This document shows positions 43,877-52,829 of a stretch of 64,000 nt of DNA, piece by piece. Below the pieces are notes generated by a model. The model made no database searches, was not told the origin of the DNA, and saw only the letters and a list, made by a program, of their open reading frames with translations. Position 1 is the stretch's first letter; the number at the start of each line of letters is the position of its first letter. A program made the translations under genes and the position numbers. Origin of the DNA: Pedobacter zeae (lineage in GTDB: Bacteria; Bacteroidota; Bacteroidia; Sphingobacteriales; Sphingobacteriaceae); contig NZ_JACIEF010000003.1 of NCBI RefSeq assembly GCF_014196715.1, forward strand, positions 463,874 to 527,873, given 5' to 3'.

Positions 43877-44509
43877 TTAGGGTGCCTGAAGCATTTCCAG
43901 ATACAATTCCCGGCTGATCATTTCGGCACCCAAACTCATTAAATGATCATTTGGCAACTGGCAATCGATTAAATCGATATTCATTTTGCTTAAAAAGATA
44001 AGGGCAGCTTTTGAACTATTACTGACATGACTAAACATGCTTTCTCCACAAAATACGCGGTTAAACTTAATGCCATATAAACCGCCCACCAATGTACCGC
44101 CCTGCCAAACTTCTACACTGTGTGCATAGCCCTGCTGATGAAGGTTGATGTAAGCCTGCTGCATTTCGTTGGTTATCCAGGTCCCATCCTGCCCTTTCCT
44201 TTCCGTAGTTGCACAGTTTCTGATCACTTCTGCAAAAGCCTGGTTAAAAGTAATTTCGAAAACCTTCTGCTTTAAAATTTTACGCATGCTTTTGCTGACT
44301 TTAATTTTAGACGGGTATATCACACACCGTTCGTGCGGCGAATACCATAGGATCGGTTCGCCTTCGCTAAACCATGGGAATATGCCATTAGAATAAGCAA
44401 TCAACAATCTTTCCATACTCAGATCTCCACCAATGGCCAGCAAACCATCCTCTTCTGCCAGGGCCGGGTCAGGAAAGCCCGGATTGTCGTCTAGTAACTG
44501 AAAAAACAT
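43877..44509 (-). CDS. aat: Leucyl/phenylalanyl-tRNA--protein transferase
   Basis: A 210-residue cytoplasmic enzyme that adds Leu or Phe from tRNA to proteins with N-terminal Arg or Lys, marking them for ClpS/ClpAP (N-degron pathway). Hallmarks are FPDPALAEEDGLLAIGGDLS, LIAYSNGIFPWFSEGEPILW, WYSPHERCV, and GGLYGIKFNRVFCGESMFS. The ATG at 44509 (MFFQLLDDNPGFPDP) is chosen; the longer frame adds eight hydrophobic residues. It is divergent from the DUF1800 gene. Confidence 0.94.
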   Translation of the reverse strand: MFFQLLDDNPGFPDPALAEEDGLLAIGGDLSMERLLIAYSNGIFPWFSEGEPILWYSPHERCVIYPSKIKVSKSMRKILKQKVFEITFNQAFAEVIRNCATTERKGQDGTWITNEMQQAYINLHQQGYAHSVEVWQGGTLVGGLYGIKFNRVFCGESMFSHVSNSSKAALIFLSKMNIDLIDCQLPNDHLMSLGAEMISRELYLEMLQAP

Positions 44510-44582
44510 AGACAAAAATAAGAAAGAAAACAAAGATTAAACCCTGGCGTTTTAAATAAGTCATACTGTAAAACAGTTCATT

Positions 44583-46025
44583 ATGAGCGCAAAAGATAAT
44601 TTTTTAAAAGTAAAACATCTTTACAACCGGGCGGGTTTCGGAGTTTCTTATACCGACTTACAAAAATTAAGCAAAAAACGACTTGATAAGGTGGTTGATA
44701 ACTTGCTTAAAGATTCTCAAAAAGACGATCCAATTAATTTGGTAAATGATTTTGAATCAAAACGACAGCTTTTGGTACAGGCAGGCTTATATGCTAAAAA
44801 AGACCTGACAGATGATGAAAAGAAAATGCGTCAGCAGATTATAAGAGAACAAAACGAAGTAAGCCGCGACCTCAATATTGCCTTCATAACCAAAATGATC
44901 AATACAGATGCTCCATTGAGGGAAAAGATGACACTCTTTTGGCATGGACATTTTGCCTGTCGCAGCAACAACCCGTTTTTTGCACAGCAACTAAACAATA
45001 TTCAAAGAAAAAATGCCCTGGGAAGCTTTAAAACCTTATTGGTTGAAGTTTCGAAGTCGCCAGCGATGCTGCAATACCTGAACAACCAGCAGAATAGAAA
45101 GGGTAAACCTAATGAGAATTTTGCCCGCGAACTTATGGAACTTTTTACCTTAGGAAGGGGAAATTATTCAGAACAGGATATTAAAGAATCTGCCCGGGCT
45201 TTTACCGGCTGGATGTATGACAAGGATGGTTCTTTTATTTTTAGGGAAAACCTGCATGATACAGGAACCAAGACCTTTTTCGGTAAAATCGGGAATTTTG
45301 AAGGCGAAAACATTATCGACATCATTCTCGAAAAACCGGAAACCGCACAGTTTATTGCCTGGAAAGTATATAAATTCTTTGTTAATGACAGCCCAAATGA
45401 GGCACATGTTAAAGAACTCGCCACACATTTTTACAATTCGAAATACGACATCGCCTCGATGATGAAAAAAATGTTTACTTCCGATTGGTTCTATAGCCCC
45501 GAAAATGTAGGTACAAAAATTAAATCACCGGCCGAATTTTTGGTAGGCTTAAGTCGCGAGTTTTATGTTACCTATAACAAACCACAGGTTTTAATTCAGT
45601 TGCAGAGCAGTTTAGGCCAATATTTATTTAATCCACCCAATGTAGCCGGCTGGCCGGGCGGACAAAGCTGGATTGATAGTTCGTCGTTAATGCTGCGGAT
45701 GCGTATCCCTTCTCTTGTTTTAAATGATGGAGAAATTGATTTTAGCGGTAAAGCCGATCCTGAAGATGAAGCAGTAATAGCCCTAAGCCGGACAGCTACC
45801 ACCAAGGCAAATGCCAATATGAAACCAAAATCGTATGTAAATGCTAGTGTTGACTGGCCTAAATTTTTAAACACCTTGCCTAAGGGCTTAACACCATTGG
45901 CCCTTACCGAGTTTTTATTACAGCCAAAATTAAACGATAAAATTACGACCATGGTAAGTGATAATAAGGGACTTCGGAGTACCGCGGTTGAGATTACGAG
46001 CATGCCGGAGTACCAATTGTGTTAA
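44583..46025 (+). CDS. DUF1800 family protein
   Basis: A 480-residue protein of a family of unknown function. Family features include HLYNRAGFGVSYTDL near the start, MTLFWHGHFACRSN (about 119-132), PNENFARELMELFTLGRGNY (about 177-196), ARAFTGWMYD, and the PPNVAGWPGGQSWI motif toward the end. There is no clear signal peptide. DUF1800 genes are almost always followed by a DUF1501 gene, as here after 131 bp, and the two are thought to act together at the envelope. The reaction is unknown. Confidence 0.9.
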   Translation: MSAKDNFLKVKHLYNRAGFGVSYTDLQKLSKKRLDKVVDNLLKDSQKDDPINLVNDFESKRQLLVQAGLYAKKDLTDDEKKMRQQIIREQNEVSRDLNIAFITKMINTDAPLREKMTLFWHGHFACRSNNPFFAQQLNNIQRKNALGSFKTLLVEVSKSPAMLQYLNNQQNRKGKPNENFARELMELFTLGRGNYSEQDIKESARAFTGWMYDKDGSFIFRENLHDTGTKTFFGKIGNFEGENIIDIILEKPETAQFIAWKVYKFFVNDSPNEAHVKELATHFYNSKYDIASMMKKMFTSDWFYSPENVGTKIKSPAEFLVGLSREFYVTYNKPQVLIQLQSSLGQYLFNPPNVAGWPGGQSWIDSSSLMLRMRIPSLVLNDGEIDFSGKADPEDEAVIALSRTATTKANANMKPKSYVNASVDWPKFLNTLPKGLTPLALTEFLLQPKLNDKITTMVSDNKGLRSTAVEITSMPEYQLC

Positions 46026-46156
46026 AATGCTGTGGGTTAATGGTTAAATGGCTTATGGTTGATAGCCGTTTCGCTAAACATCCATGCCATCAGTTATCAA
46101 ACTATATATAAACCATCAACTAATGAACCACTAAAACTTCATTAACTACTAACACC

Positions 46157-47356
46157 ATGAACAGAAGAACTTTTTTAAGAAATACAGGCTTTGTTGCAGC
46201 AGGTTCGCTTTTCGTTCCCGCTTTCATGAAACCGCTTGAGGCCATGGCTCTTGATGAGTTGAGCCTTTACAAAAACCTGGTGGTGATACAGCTTTCAGGC
46301 GGAAATGATGGCTTAAACACTGTTGTTCCTTTCGGGAATGACATTTACTATCAAAAAAGAAAAAGTATTGCCATTAAACCTGATGAGGTAATTAAGCTGA
46401 ACGACATGCAGGGCTTAAACCCTAATATGGCGGCATTACAGGAGATCTATGATCAGGGCTGGATGACCATTATTAACGAAGTTGGTTATCCCAACCCCGA
46501 CCGCTCGCATTTCCGCTCGATGGACATTTGGCAAACCGGCAGCGATAGCAATCAATTCTTATCTACCGGATGGATTGGCCGCTATTTAGACAGCAATTGC
46601 CAAACCTGCAAATTCCCTTATACTGCAATAGAAGTAGACGATTCACTTTCTTTAGCCATGAAAGGGGAGACCAAAAAAGGGATTGCATTAAAAGATCCTG
46701 CAGCTTTATTCCGCAATACAAACGATCCGTTTTTTAAGGCCATGTTGCAGAATGATAAGGAACATTTAGATGAAGATAATTTAGGATACCTGTACAAAAC
46801 GATGATTGAAACATCATCGTCTGCCAGTTATATCCAGAATACTTCGAAAATTTATCAGTCTAAATCAACTTACCCTAATTCTGGCTTTGCCAACCAGTTA
46901 AAAACGGTTTCAAAATTTATTTCTTCAGGACTAAAAACGAGGGTCTATTATGTTTCTTTAAGTGGTTTCGATACCCATGTGAACCAGGTTGGTCAGCAAG
47001 GGAACCTGCTTAAACAATACAGCGAAGGGATGGCCGCTTTCTTAAAAGATTTAAAAACGAATAATAAATTAGACGACACCCTGGTGATTACCTTCTCTGA
47101 GTTTGGCCGCAGGGTAGAGCAAAATGCCAGCAATGGAACCGATCACGGAACAGCAAACAACATGTTCATTTTCGGCGGAAAATTGAAGAAACAAGGTATT
47201 TTTAATGCTGCTCCAAACCTGAGTGATTTAGATACGGGCGATTTAAAATACCAGTTGGATTTCAGGCAGGTTTATGGTACCATTTTAGATAAATGGCTGG
47301 ATGTAAACAATGCTGATATTCTGAATAAAAAATTTAATACGCTGGATTTTATATAG
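46157..47356 (+). CDS. DUF1501 family protein (Tat-exported)
   Basis: A 399-residue protein. The N-terminus MNRRTFLRNTGFVAAGSLF is a twin-arginine-like signal, with the mature part from about residue 30. The core VVIQLSGGNDGLNTVVPFGN, NPDRSHFRSMDIWQTG, YYVSLSGFDTHVNQ and ITFSEFGRRVEQNASNGTDH is the DUF1501 fold, related to alkaline phosphatase-like and sulfatase-like metalloenzymes with conserved His/Asp. It follows the DUF1800 gene and is its usual partner. It ends in a bidirectional terminator at 47365. Confidence 0.9.
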   Translation: MNRRTFLRNTGFVAAGSLFVPAFMKPLEAMALDELSLYKNLVVIQLSGGNDGLNTVVPFGNDIYYQKRKSIAIKPDEVIKLNDMQGLNPNMAALQEIYDQGWMTIINEVGYPNPDRSHFRSMDIWQTGSDSNQFLSTGWIGRYLDSNCQTCKFPYTAIEVDDSLSLAMKGETKKGIALKDPAALFRNTNDPFFKAMLQNDKEHLDEDNLGYLYKTMIETSSSASYIQNTSKIYQSKSTYPNSGFANQLKTVSKFISSGLKTRVYYVSLSGFDTHVNQVGQQGNLLKQYSEGMAAFLKDLKTNNKLDDTLVITFSEFGRRVEQNASNGTDHGTANNMFIFGGKLKKQGIFNAAPNLSDLDTGDLKYQLDFRQVYGTILDKWLDVNNADILNKKFNTLDFI

Positions 47357-47364
47357 CGCTTACA

Positions 47365-47412
47365 AAGAAGTCAAGTTTAATAACCAACTTGCTGCAAAAA
47401 ACTTGACTTCTT
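47365..47412. terminator. Bidirectional terminator
   Basis: AAGAAGTCAAGTTT (47365-47378) pairs with AAACTTGACTTCTT (47399-47412), 14 bp perfect with a 20-nt loop, between the convergent DUF1501 and hypothetical genes. Confidence 0.8.
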
Positions 47413-47416
47413 GTTA

Positions 47417-47770
47417 TTATTTCCTTTTCAACACATATACAGGCCGGTTTGATGATGGGTCTACCTGTTCGGTGTATACACTCAGTAACTCGTAGCCGTA
47501 GGCTTTCATTTTGTTAACGGCATCAATTGCTGAATTAAATTCCATTTTTTTATCATTATCATCCCTGATATACAGTTCGCTGTAATCATTTACCTTTTGG
47601 CCATGTTCAAGCGCAATCCATTGTTTATCTGTTAAAAAACTTTTTACTGCAAGGATCTGGATATAATCTACGTGAATATCGGTCAGCTTAACGCCGTTTA
47701 CATTTTGGGCTTTGGCATGCGACAGCCCAAAGCAGGCGGTGAGTGCCGCTGCAAAAATTAATTTTTTCAT
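47417..47770 (-). CDS. Hypothetical secreted protein
   Basis: A 117-residue exported protein with a signal peptide (MKKLIFAAALTACFGLSHAK, cut near residue 21). The mature part is about 95 residues: HVDYIQILAVKSFLTDKQW, ALEHGQKVNDYSELYIRDDN, EFNSAIDAVNKMKAYGYELL, VYVLKRK. The last half (YGYELLSVYTEQVD) resembles the small DUF4177-like fold with a helix and a closing strand. The function is unknown, and it forms no operon. Confidence 0.75.
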   Translation of the reverse strand: MKKLIFAAALTACFGLSHAKAQNVNGVKLTDIHVDYIQILAVKSFLTDKQWIALEHGQKVNDYSELYIRDDNDKKMEFNSAIDAVNKMKAYGYELLSVYTEQVDPSSNRPVYVLKRK

Positions 47771-47879
47771 GTTGTGTTTCTTTTGTGTGTAATTCTAAAT
47801 TACAAAGAAATCTGTTAAGAATACATGATGTTATCTGTAACAAAAAGCAAATTTTTAAATCTTAACTCAAACAAGCGAA

Positions 47880-48248
47880 ATGAACTTTTTAGGCAATATC
47901 ATCTGGATTATTTTTGGCGGGATCTTTATTTTTTTCGAATATATTATCGGAGGGCTGATCCTTTGCCTTACCATTATAGGTATTCCTTTTGGTATCCAAT
48001 GTTTTAAATTTGCCATTGTTGGCCTTGCGCCTTTTGGGGTTAAAATAACCGATACCTCATCAAACACTGGCTGTTTATCTACCATCATGAATCTGATCTG
48101 GATTTTTTGTGGTGGCTTTTGGATTGCCTTAACCCATTTGTTTTTCGGTATCCTGCTCTGCATTACCATCATAGGTATTCCGTTTGGCCGCCAGCATTTT
48201 AAACTCATGAACCTGGCCTTTACCCCTTTTGGGAAGTCAATTTCTTAA
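47880..48248 (+). CDS. YccF domain protein with two domains
   Basis: A 122-residue membrane protein in which the YccF motif occurs twice: GGLILCLTIIGIPFGIQCFK (about 25-44) and then FGILLCITIIGIPFGRQHFK (about 87-106). Each copy has the ITIIGIPFG core and is preceded by a WIIFGG- or WIFCGG-type helix. About four TM segments result. YccF is an inner-membrane protein without known function. It is a single gene. Confidence 0.88.
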   Translation: MNFLGNIIWIIFGGIFIFFEYIIGGLILCLTIIGIPFGIQCFKFAIVGLAPFGVKITDTSSNTGCLSTIMNLIWIFCGGFWIALTHLFFGILLCITIIGIPFGRQHFKLMNLAFTPFGKSIS

Positions 48249-48270
48249 TTTAAAACACCTGCGTACATTC

Positions 48271-48296
48271 GTCATTTCGACCGAACTGCGGAATCT
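48271..48296 (+). repeat. Dispersed repeat of the GTCATTTCGACC class
   Basis: GTCATTTCGACCGAACTGCG followed by GAATCT, close to the copy at 4601. It lies at the 3' end of the YccF gene, beside the convergent phosphatase gene. Confidence 0.55.
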
Positions 48297-48321
48297 GTAT
48301 CCATCTTTTTTGAAAAGCAGA

Positions 48322-49296
48322 CTATTGAATTAATCCTATTGATTTGGAATGTTCAATAGCCTCTTCACTGGTATTAAATAAACAGGTGCAAACCCCTTCG
48401 CCCTCTACTTTTTTAAGCAACAGCATGGTTTCTCCGGCTTTTTGAGGCCGGATGTTCCGGATATACACCGCTTCAATATTTTTAGGATATTTTTCTACTA
48501 TTGAGCTGTAAATTTCAGGATCCTGTTGCGAATTGTCCCCAAAAAACACAAATTTCTGGTTAGGGAAGGCATCAAGGATGCGCATTACCCTCAATAATTT
48601 CCCTTCATGCCCGGTTTTTCCCGTTTTGATCAGATCTTTCCATCTTTTCAGGGTATTTAAGAGAAAGGCGCCATCGGGCAATTTGTTAAACTTAAAGGTT
48701 TCTACCAGGTAATCGTACAGATTCCATTCACTACTGCTCACGTAAAAAAAGGGATTGGGCTGTACCACATCCGTATGAGATAAAGCCAATTGCTGATAAT
48801 GACTCGCCGCATCGGGAAAGGTTTTGCGGGTATGTGGATTTTTAATGAAAAGTTCTCTTAATCGCCTCCCAATGGTTGCCGAATGTGAAATCATGATGGT
48901 ATCATCCACATCAGAGATGAAAGCATATTGCGTAATATGAGGTACATACACCTTACCTTCACCTGCATTTAAAACAGAGCCGTCCCTGTTAAGCGCTTCC
49001 ACTTTAACATCGTGCCAGCCTGCCGGGATATCCTGATTGGCTTTCCATTCAAATTTAAAAAAGCCATCGCTCTCTGTTTTGTTATAGATAACCTGATCAA
49101 AAAACCGCAAGCGAACATCAACAAAAGCATAAGGCTTTAAAATAAAAAGTTTTAACAGATGAGCGATATTAACCAGGATATTATTGCTGTAAACCTGCTG
49201 CGTTTTAGCCTTATATTTAAAAACATGACCATAAACAACTAAATTATGCGCATGGCCGTACCCATGATATACTTTTACACTAACAGATTTATTCAT
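48322..49296 (-). CDS. APP1-like phosphatidate phosphatase (DUF2183)
   Basis: A 324-residue protein. The N-terminal part (about 1-120) is a beta-rich domain; the C-terminal part carries the HAD-like phosphatase motif DVDDT (129-133, DxDxT), then YVSSSEWNLYDYL (about 175-187), LLRVMRILDAFPNQKF and FVFFGDNSQQDPEIY. Eukaryotic App1p is a Mg-dependent phosphatidate phosphatase making diacylglycerol; bacterial DUF2183 proteins are related. It is divergent from a diacylglycerol kinase-like gene (57 bp apart), which would catalyse the reverse step. Confidence 0.87.
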   Translation of the reverse strand: MNKSVSVKVYHGYGHAHNLVVYGHVFKYKAKTQQVYSNNILVNIAHLLKLFILKPYAFVDVRLRFFDQVIYNKTESDGFFKFEWKANQDIPAGWHDVKVEALNRDGSVLNAGEGKVYVPHITQYAFISDVDDTIMISHSATIGRRLRELFIKNPHTRKTFPDAASHYQQLALSHTDVVQPNPFFYVSSSEWNLYDYLVETFKFNKLPDGAFLLNTLKRWKDLIKTGKTGHEGKLLRVMRILDAFPNQKFVFFGDNSQQDPEIYSSIVEKYPKNIEAVYIRNIRPQKAGETMLLLKKVEGEGVCTCLFNTSEEAIEHSKSIGLIQ

Positions 49297-49353
49297 CCAT
49301 ATTAAAACAGAGTTTATTAAAAGTTGTTTGTGAGGTAAGATAAGGTAACTATA

Positions 49354-50223
49354 ATGAAATTACTGTTCATCATCAATCCGGGTTCAGGTAATCACGGCAT
49401 AAACTTAAGGGAAATAATTTCTGCACATTTCGATGCAAAAAAAATCGAAATCGATCTGTTCGAGCTGCCAAAAGACTGTTCGATAGAAAAAATAAAAGCA
49501 AGAATAGGCAGTTCTAAAGCCGACCGGGTGGTTGCTGTTGGTGGCGATGGTACATTAAAACTTGTAGCAGAATGTTTATTGCATACCGAAACGCCTATTG
49601 GCATTGTTCCTGCAGGATCGGCGAATGGAATGGCAAAAGAACTGGGTATACCAACCGATATTGAATTGGCTTTATCGCTTTTAGAAGGTGGCCGGTTACA
49701 GAAAATACATGTGGTTAAACTGAACGATGAAATCTGCATCCATTTATCCGATCTGGGTTTTAATGCCTACCTGGTAAAGAAATTCGACACCTTGCCCGAA
49801 CGCGGTATGTGGGGGTATGCAAAAGCGACCTGGCACGCCTTGTGGAACCACCACCGAATGGACGTACAACTGAAGCTTAAAGACGAAACCATTACCTCTA
49901 AAGCAGCCATGGTGGCCATTGCCAATGCAACCATGTATGGCTCGGGGCTAAAAATCAACCCCGATGGAAAATTAGATGATCAGCTTTTTGAAGTGATTTT
50001 GGTAAAGGATTACTCCTATCTCGAAATATTAAAAATCTGGATCACAAAATTGCCTTTTAATCCTAAAAAGATAGAAGTGTTCCAAACGGCAGAGGTAAAA
50101 ATTTCTTCAAAACACCATGCCCATTTTCAGATAGACGGAGAATACATCGGCAGGGTGAATACTGTAGAGGCAGGCATTCTTCCTGCGGCCATCACCGTGA
50201 TTTTACCCGGCTTGTCAGAATGA
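49354..50223 (+). CDS. Diacylglycerol kinase-family lipid kinase (YegS-like)
   Basis: A 289-residue cytoplasmic or membrane-bound lipid kinase. The nucleotide site is VAVGGDGTLKLVAECLL with GGDGT at 63-67; the start FIINPGSGNHG is the family first strand, and GIVPAGSANGMAKELGIP fits the second motif. The C-terminal beta-sandwich ends near residue 289. It may phosphorylate diacylglycerol, sphingoid or another lipid; Sphingobacteriaceae contain sphingolipids, so the substrate is open. The gene overlaps the convergent hypothetical gene by 9 bp. Confidence 0.88.
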   Translation: MKLLFIINPGSGNHGINLREIISAHFDAKKIEIDLFELPKDCSIEKIKARIGSSKADRVVAVGGDGTLKLVAECLLHTETPIGIVPAGSANGMAKELGIPTDIELALSLLEGGRLQKIHVVKLNDEICIHLSDLGFNAYLVKKFDTLPERGMWGYAKATWHALWNHHRMDVQLKLKDETITSKAAMVAIANATMYGSGLKINPDGKLDDQLFEVILVKDYSYLEILKIWITKLPFNPKKIEVFQTAEVKISSKHHAHFQIDGEYIGRVNTVEAGILPAAITVILPGLSE

Positions 50224-50604
50224 TGCGCGGTGAATTTTAATGCTGAAATATAACCTGAAAAACTCGGCAATAAAACAGATTCTGAACAATATATCAAACC
50301 AGCGATCGCCCAGGTTTAAAATTTCGGGTAAATAAGTAATAAAACCTATCGAAAAAACCCAAACCACTAAACGGAAGGGAAACTGGATGTAATAGGTGAT
50401 AAAGCCAAATTTCTTATTCAGGATTAAACCGGCAGCAGAGATAAACAGCGAAACAAATAAGGGCAACAGCAATACTACCTTCGCCTGCGAAAGTACCTGA
50501 TCGGGAATTTCGTTTAAGTGGGTTAAAATCTGCCAAAATTGTTTGGACAACAAAACGATACTGATGATATCCAGTAAGGCAAAAAACCGGGTCGTATTTT
50601 TCAT
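50215..50604 (-). CDS. Hypothetical membrane protein
   Basis: A 129-residue protein with four hydrophobic segments (about 8-28, 42-62, 72-95 and 105-120). It is basic at the C-terminus (KIHRASF). The family is unknown. Its 3' end overlaps the lipid kinase gene by 9 bp (50215-50223), a tail-to-tail overlap. The gene lies 9 bp downstream of the TonB-C protein gene, so the two may be co-transcribed. Confidence 0.7.
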   Translation of the reverse strand: MKNTTRFFALLDIISIVLLSKQFWQILTHLNEIPDQVLSQAKVVLLLPLFVSLFISAAGLILNKKFGFITYYIQFPFRLVVWVFSIGFITYLPEILNLGDRWFDILFRICFIAEFFRLYFSIKIHRASF

Positions 50605-50613
50605 TAATTTATC

Positions 50614-51267
50614 CTACTTACAATATTGAGCCAAATACTCATCAGCTTTTTTACTGCCCATATATTTAACAAAGGTAAAATCTTCACAGGCACCCTGTTT
50701 ATCACCTTGCTTTATTTTTTTTAAGCCCATTTTTACCCGGTCATCCAGATACTCGTCATCAATACCCAACTGATTTTTAATGGCTATGATCTGAGCTTCT
50801 TGCCCTGGCTTAGCCTGATCGATGTTTTTATAAAAATTAATGACCGAATTGGTTAATGCTTCTTCTGCCTGATAGCTTCGGATAGACTCCTGCATCTCTT
50901 CGCTCGATTTTCCCTCGCAATTATAGCCCGAAAGCACAAAATTAACAGGAACGACAATCGAAACAGTAGTATCGTAGCCAGCCGGAATCTGCCATTTTCC
51001 ACTGCTTAGCCGCACTAAACGCAGCGCTTCCTGATCAAGATCAGATAATATACCCTTGCTTATTTTCGAAAAATAAACCTTTCCCTGCTCGTTAAGCTTA
51101 AAACTTACGTTTACTGTACCCTGAACGCAGTTATTTTTAGAAAACCGCGGATAAACCGTATTATCTCTTAAAAAATCAGCAAAACCATTTTTACCTGATT
51201 TGAACTGAACCTGCGACATCGCCAGCGAACAGCAAAAAAGTAAAAAAATGGTGAACAGGTTTCTCAT
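50614..51267 (-). CDS. Secreted TonB C-terminal domain protein
   Basis: A 217-residue exported protein (signal peptide about 1-18, ending SLAMSQ). The TonB C-terminal module (about 25-115) reads FADFLRDNTVYPRFSKNNCV, then QGTVNVSFKLNEQGKVYFSK and DQEALRLVRLSSGKW. There is no N-terminal TM or Pro-rich linker, so it is not a classical energy transducer; free TonB-C proteins are common in Bacteroidota. The second half (about 120-217) is helical with conserved cysteines (NCEGKSS, QGACEDF) and a C-terminal cysteine (AQYCK). Confidence 0.8.
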   Translation of the reverse strand: MRNLFTIFLLFCCSLAMSQVQFKSGKNGFADFLRDNTVYPRFSKNNCVQGTVNVSFKLNEQGKVYFSKISKGILSDLDQEALRLVRLSSGKWQIPAGYDTTVSIVVPVNFVLSGYNCEGKSSEEMQESIRSYQAEEALTNSVINFYKNIDQAKPGQEAQIIAIKNQLGIDDEYLDDRVKMGLKKIKQGDKQGACEDFTFVKYMGSKKADEYLAQYCK

Positions 51268-51289
51268 CCTACTAATTTACGGTTTATTC

Positions 51290-51386
51290 AGGTTTAACCA
51301 CAGAGAACGCAAAAATTTTCGTAGCGGAATAGAAGTTTTGCGACGGAACTATTGCGGTCGTCATGCTGAATTTATTTCGCTCAGTC
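51290..51386 (+). repeat. Dispersed repeat sequences upstream of the TonB-C gene
   Basis: The 234-bp spacer holds TTTAACCACAGAGAACGCAA near 51293 and GTCATGCTGAATTTATTTCG at 51360. Both belong to intergenic repeat types seen at 56166 and 58600-58680. No gene is seen in the spacer. Confidence 0.5.
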
Positions 51387-51501
51387 TCGATTTGGGTATG
51401 CTGTGGTTAAAAATAGGCGACTGAGAATAATGTTTGTTCATCTTAAAAACAGAGCAATGAGAGACACTAAAATAAATGCGGGGTAACGACATGATAGAAA
51501 G

Positions 51502-52188
51502 CTAAGAAAAATTAACCTTCAAAATTAAATTGGGGTCAGGACAATTGGCCAAATACTTTTCCCTTTCGCTAAACTTACACACCCCGGGATAATCGCCTTT
51601 TAGCCCTCCCATATCTTTGATCAATTGAAAATGAAGATGCGGTGGCCATGATCCGTTTTCTTCTTTTGCGCCGAGTTCTGCAATTTTTGTTCCTGCTGCA
51701 ATAAATTTACCCTCCTTCAATCCATTTAAAGAGGCCAAACTTAAATGGCCGTACAAGGCATTGAATTTATATCCATTTATATCGTAAGTTAGAATGATGG
51801 TAGCACCATAATCGCCAAGGTTATCGTTGTAGGCAAAACTTTGCACGGTTGCATCGTAAAAGTTGTAGACCGGAGTTCCTGCCGGCGCCCAGATATCTAC
51901 CCCTAAATGCAACCTTCGGGCTTCTTCTCCGGTATCAAAATGTGCACTTCGCGAATAAATGGTGCGGTGTTCATTGTATCCGCCAATTCCGTAACGGGCA
52001 TGGTTTTTAGCCAGCTTTTCGTTAACCCAATCCGAGAACAGATCGGTATTACCTAAAATTTCATCTGTTAATTCCGTATTGGATGCTGTAAAGTCCAGAG
52101 GCAGAAGCTGATCTCTTTTTACATCGAAATCGACAACTTTTTGGATCCATGCGGCATTGGATTGAATAACCTGATCGAAAGTTTGCAT
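51502..52188 (-). CDS. M23-family metallopeptidase without signal peptide
   Basis: A 228-residue LytM/M23 zinc endopeptidase domain, the type that cuts peptidoglycan cross-bridges. The zinc motif HLGVD gives H94 and D98; the second part has YGHLS with H148 and PPHLHFQ with H184/H186. The conserved W-A-P-A-G-T-P-V follows the first motif. No signal peptide or lipobox is visible, so the site of action is unclear; this variant is common in Bacteroidota. It lies 6 bp after the hemolysin III-type gene and is probably in the rbfA operon. Confidence 0.88.
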   Translation of the reverse strand: MQTFDQVIQSNAAWIQKVVDFDVKRDQLLPLDFTASNTELTDEILGNTDLFSDWVNEKLAKNHARYGIGGYNEHRTIYSRSAHFDTGEEARRLHLGVDIWAPAGTPVYNFYDATVQSFAYNDNLGDYGATIILTYDINGYKFNALYGHLSLASLNGLKEGKFIAAGTKIAELGAKEENGSWPPHLHFQLIKDMGGLKGDYPGVCKFSEREKYLANCPDPNLILKVNFS

Positions 52189-52194
52189 CTGGAA

Positions 52195-52827
52195 TTATTT
52201 AAAGATATATACAAAATTATAAATGTAGTGCGATAACGCTCCGCCAATCACAAACAGGTGCCATAATTCATGGCTGTGCATCCACCTGAACAGCTGTTTA
52301 TCTTTGGCATAATAATAAGTTCCGCCGATATAAAAAACACCCCCGAGCAATAACCAGAAAATTGCACCTACAGGCAAAGCTACCAGCATTTTCTGTAACA
52401 AGGGAACAATTAAACAGCCCATTAAAATATAAATGGATAAGGATATAGCCGTACTTTTTAGGCGGTTAAAGATTTTGAGCAGGCAGCCTACAAGGGCGAT
52501 AATCCACACAATGGCGAAAAGCCCCCAACGCAGCCAACCTTCAAACACCAATAAGGCTGTTGGCGTGTAAGAGCCTGCAATCATTAAATAAATGCAGCAA
52601 TGATCAAATTTCTGCCAGAAACGAACCCCATAATCGGTAGCCGGGTAACCGTGGTACATGGCACTTACTCCAAAAAGAATAAAGGTTCCGATACTGTAAA
52701 TCCACGCAGCCGTAAATTCGATGGGGATATGGCACTTTTGAAGCAATAGGTAGCCGGCCGGAACTGTAATTAATGCCGGGATAAAGTGTGTGAAGAAATT
52801 AACGGGTTCCCTTAGCTTCCTCACCAA
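52195..52827 (-). CDS. Hemolysin III / PAQR family membrane protein
   Basis: A 210-residue protein with seven TM helices, of the YqfA/HlyIII branch of the PAQR superfamily. The family marks are EPVNFFTHFIPALI at the start, MYHGYPATDYGVRFWQKFDH with an S/A-MYH and a D-H in helix 3, and HSHELWHLFVIGGALSHY at the end with the metal-binding His. Members have a zinc site and are proposed hydrolases, such as ceramidase-like enzymes. The gene begins 2 bp after the rbfA stop. Confidence 0.9.
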   Translation of the reverse strand: MVRKLREPVNFFTHFIPALITVPAGYLLLQKCHIPIEFTAAWIYSIGTFILFGVSAMYHGYPATDYGVRFWQKFDHCCIYLMIAGSYTPTALLVFEGWLRWGLFAIVWIIALVGCLLKIFNRLKSTAISLSIYILMGCLIVPLLQKMLVALPVGAIFWLLLGGVFYIGGTYYYAKDKQLFRWMHSHELWHLFVIGGALSHYIYNFVYIFK

Positions 52828-52829
52828 AA

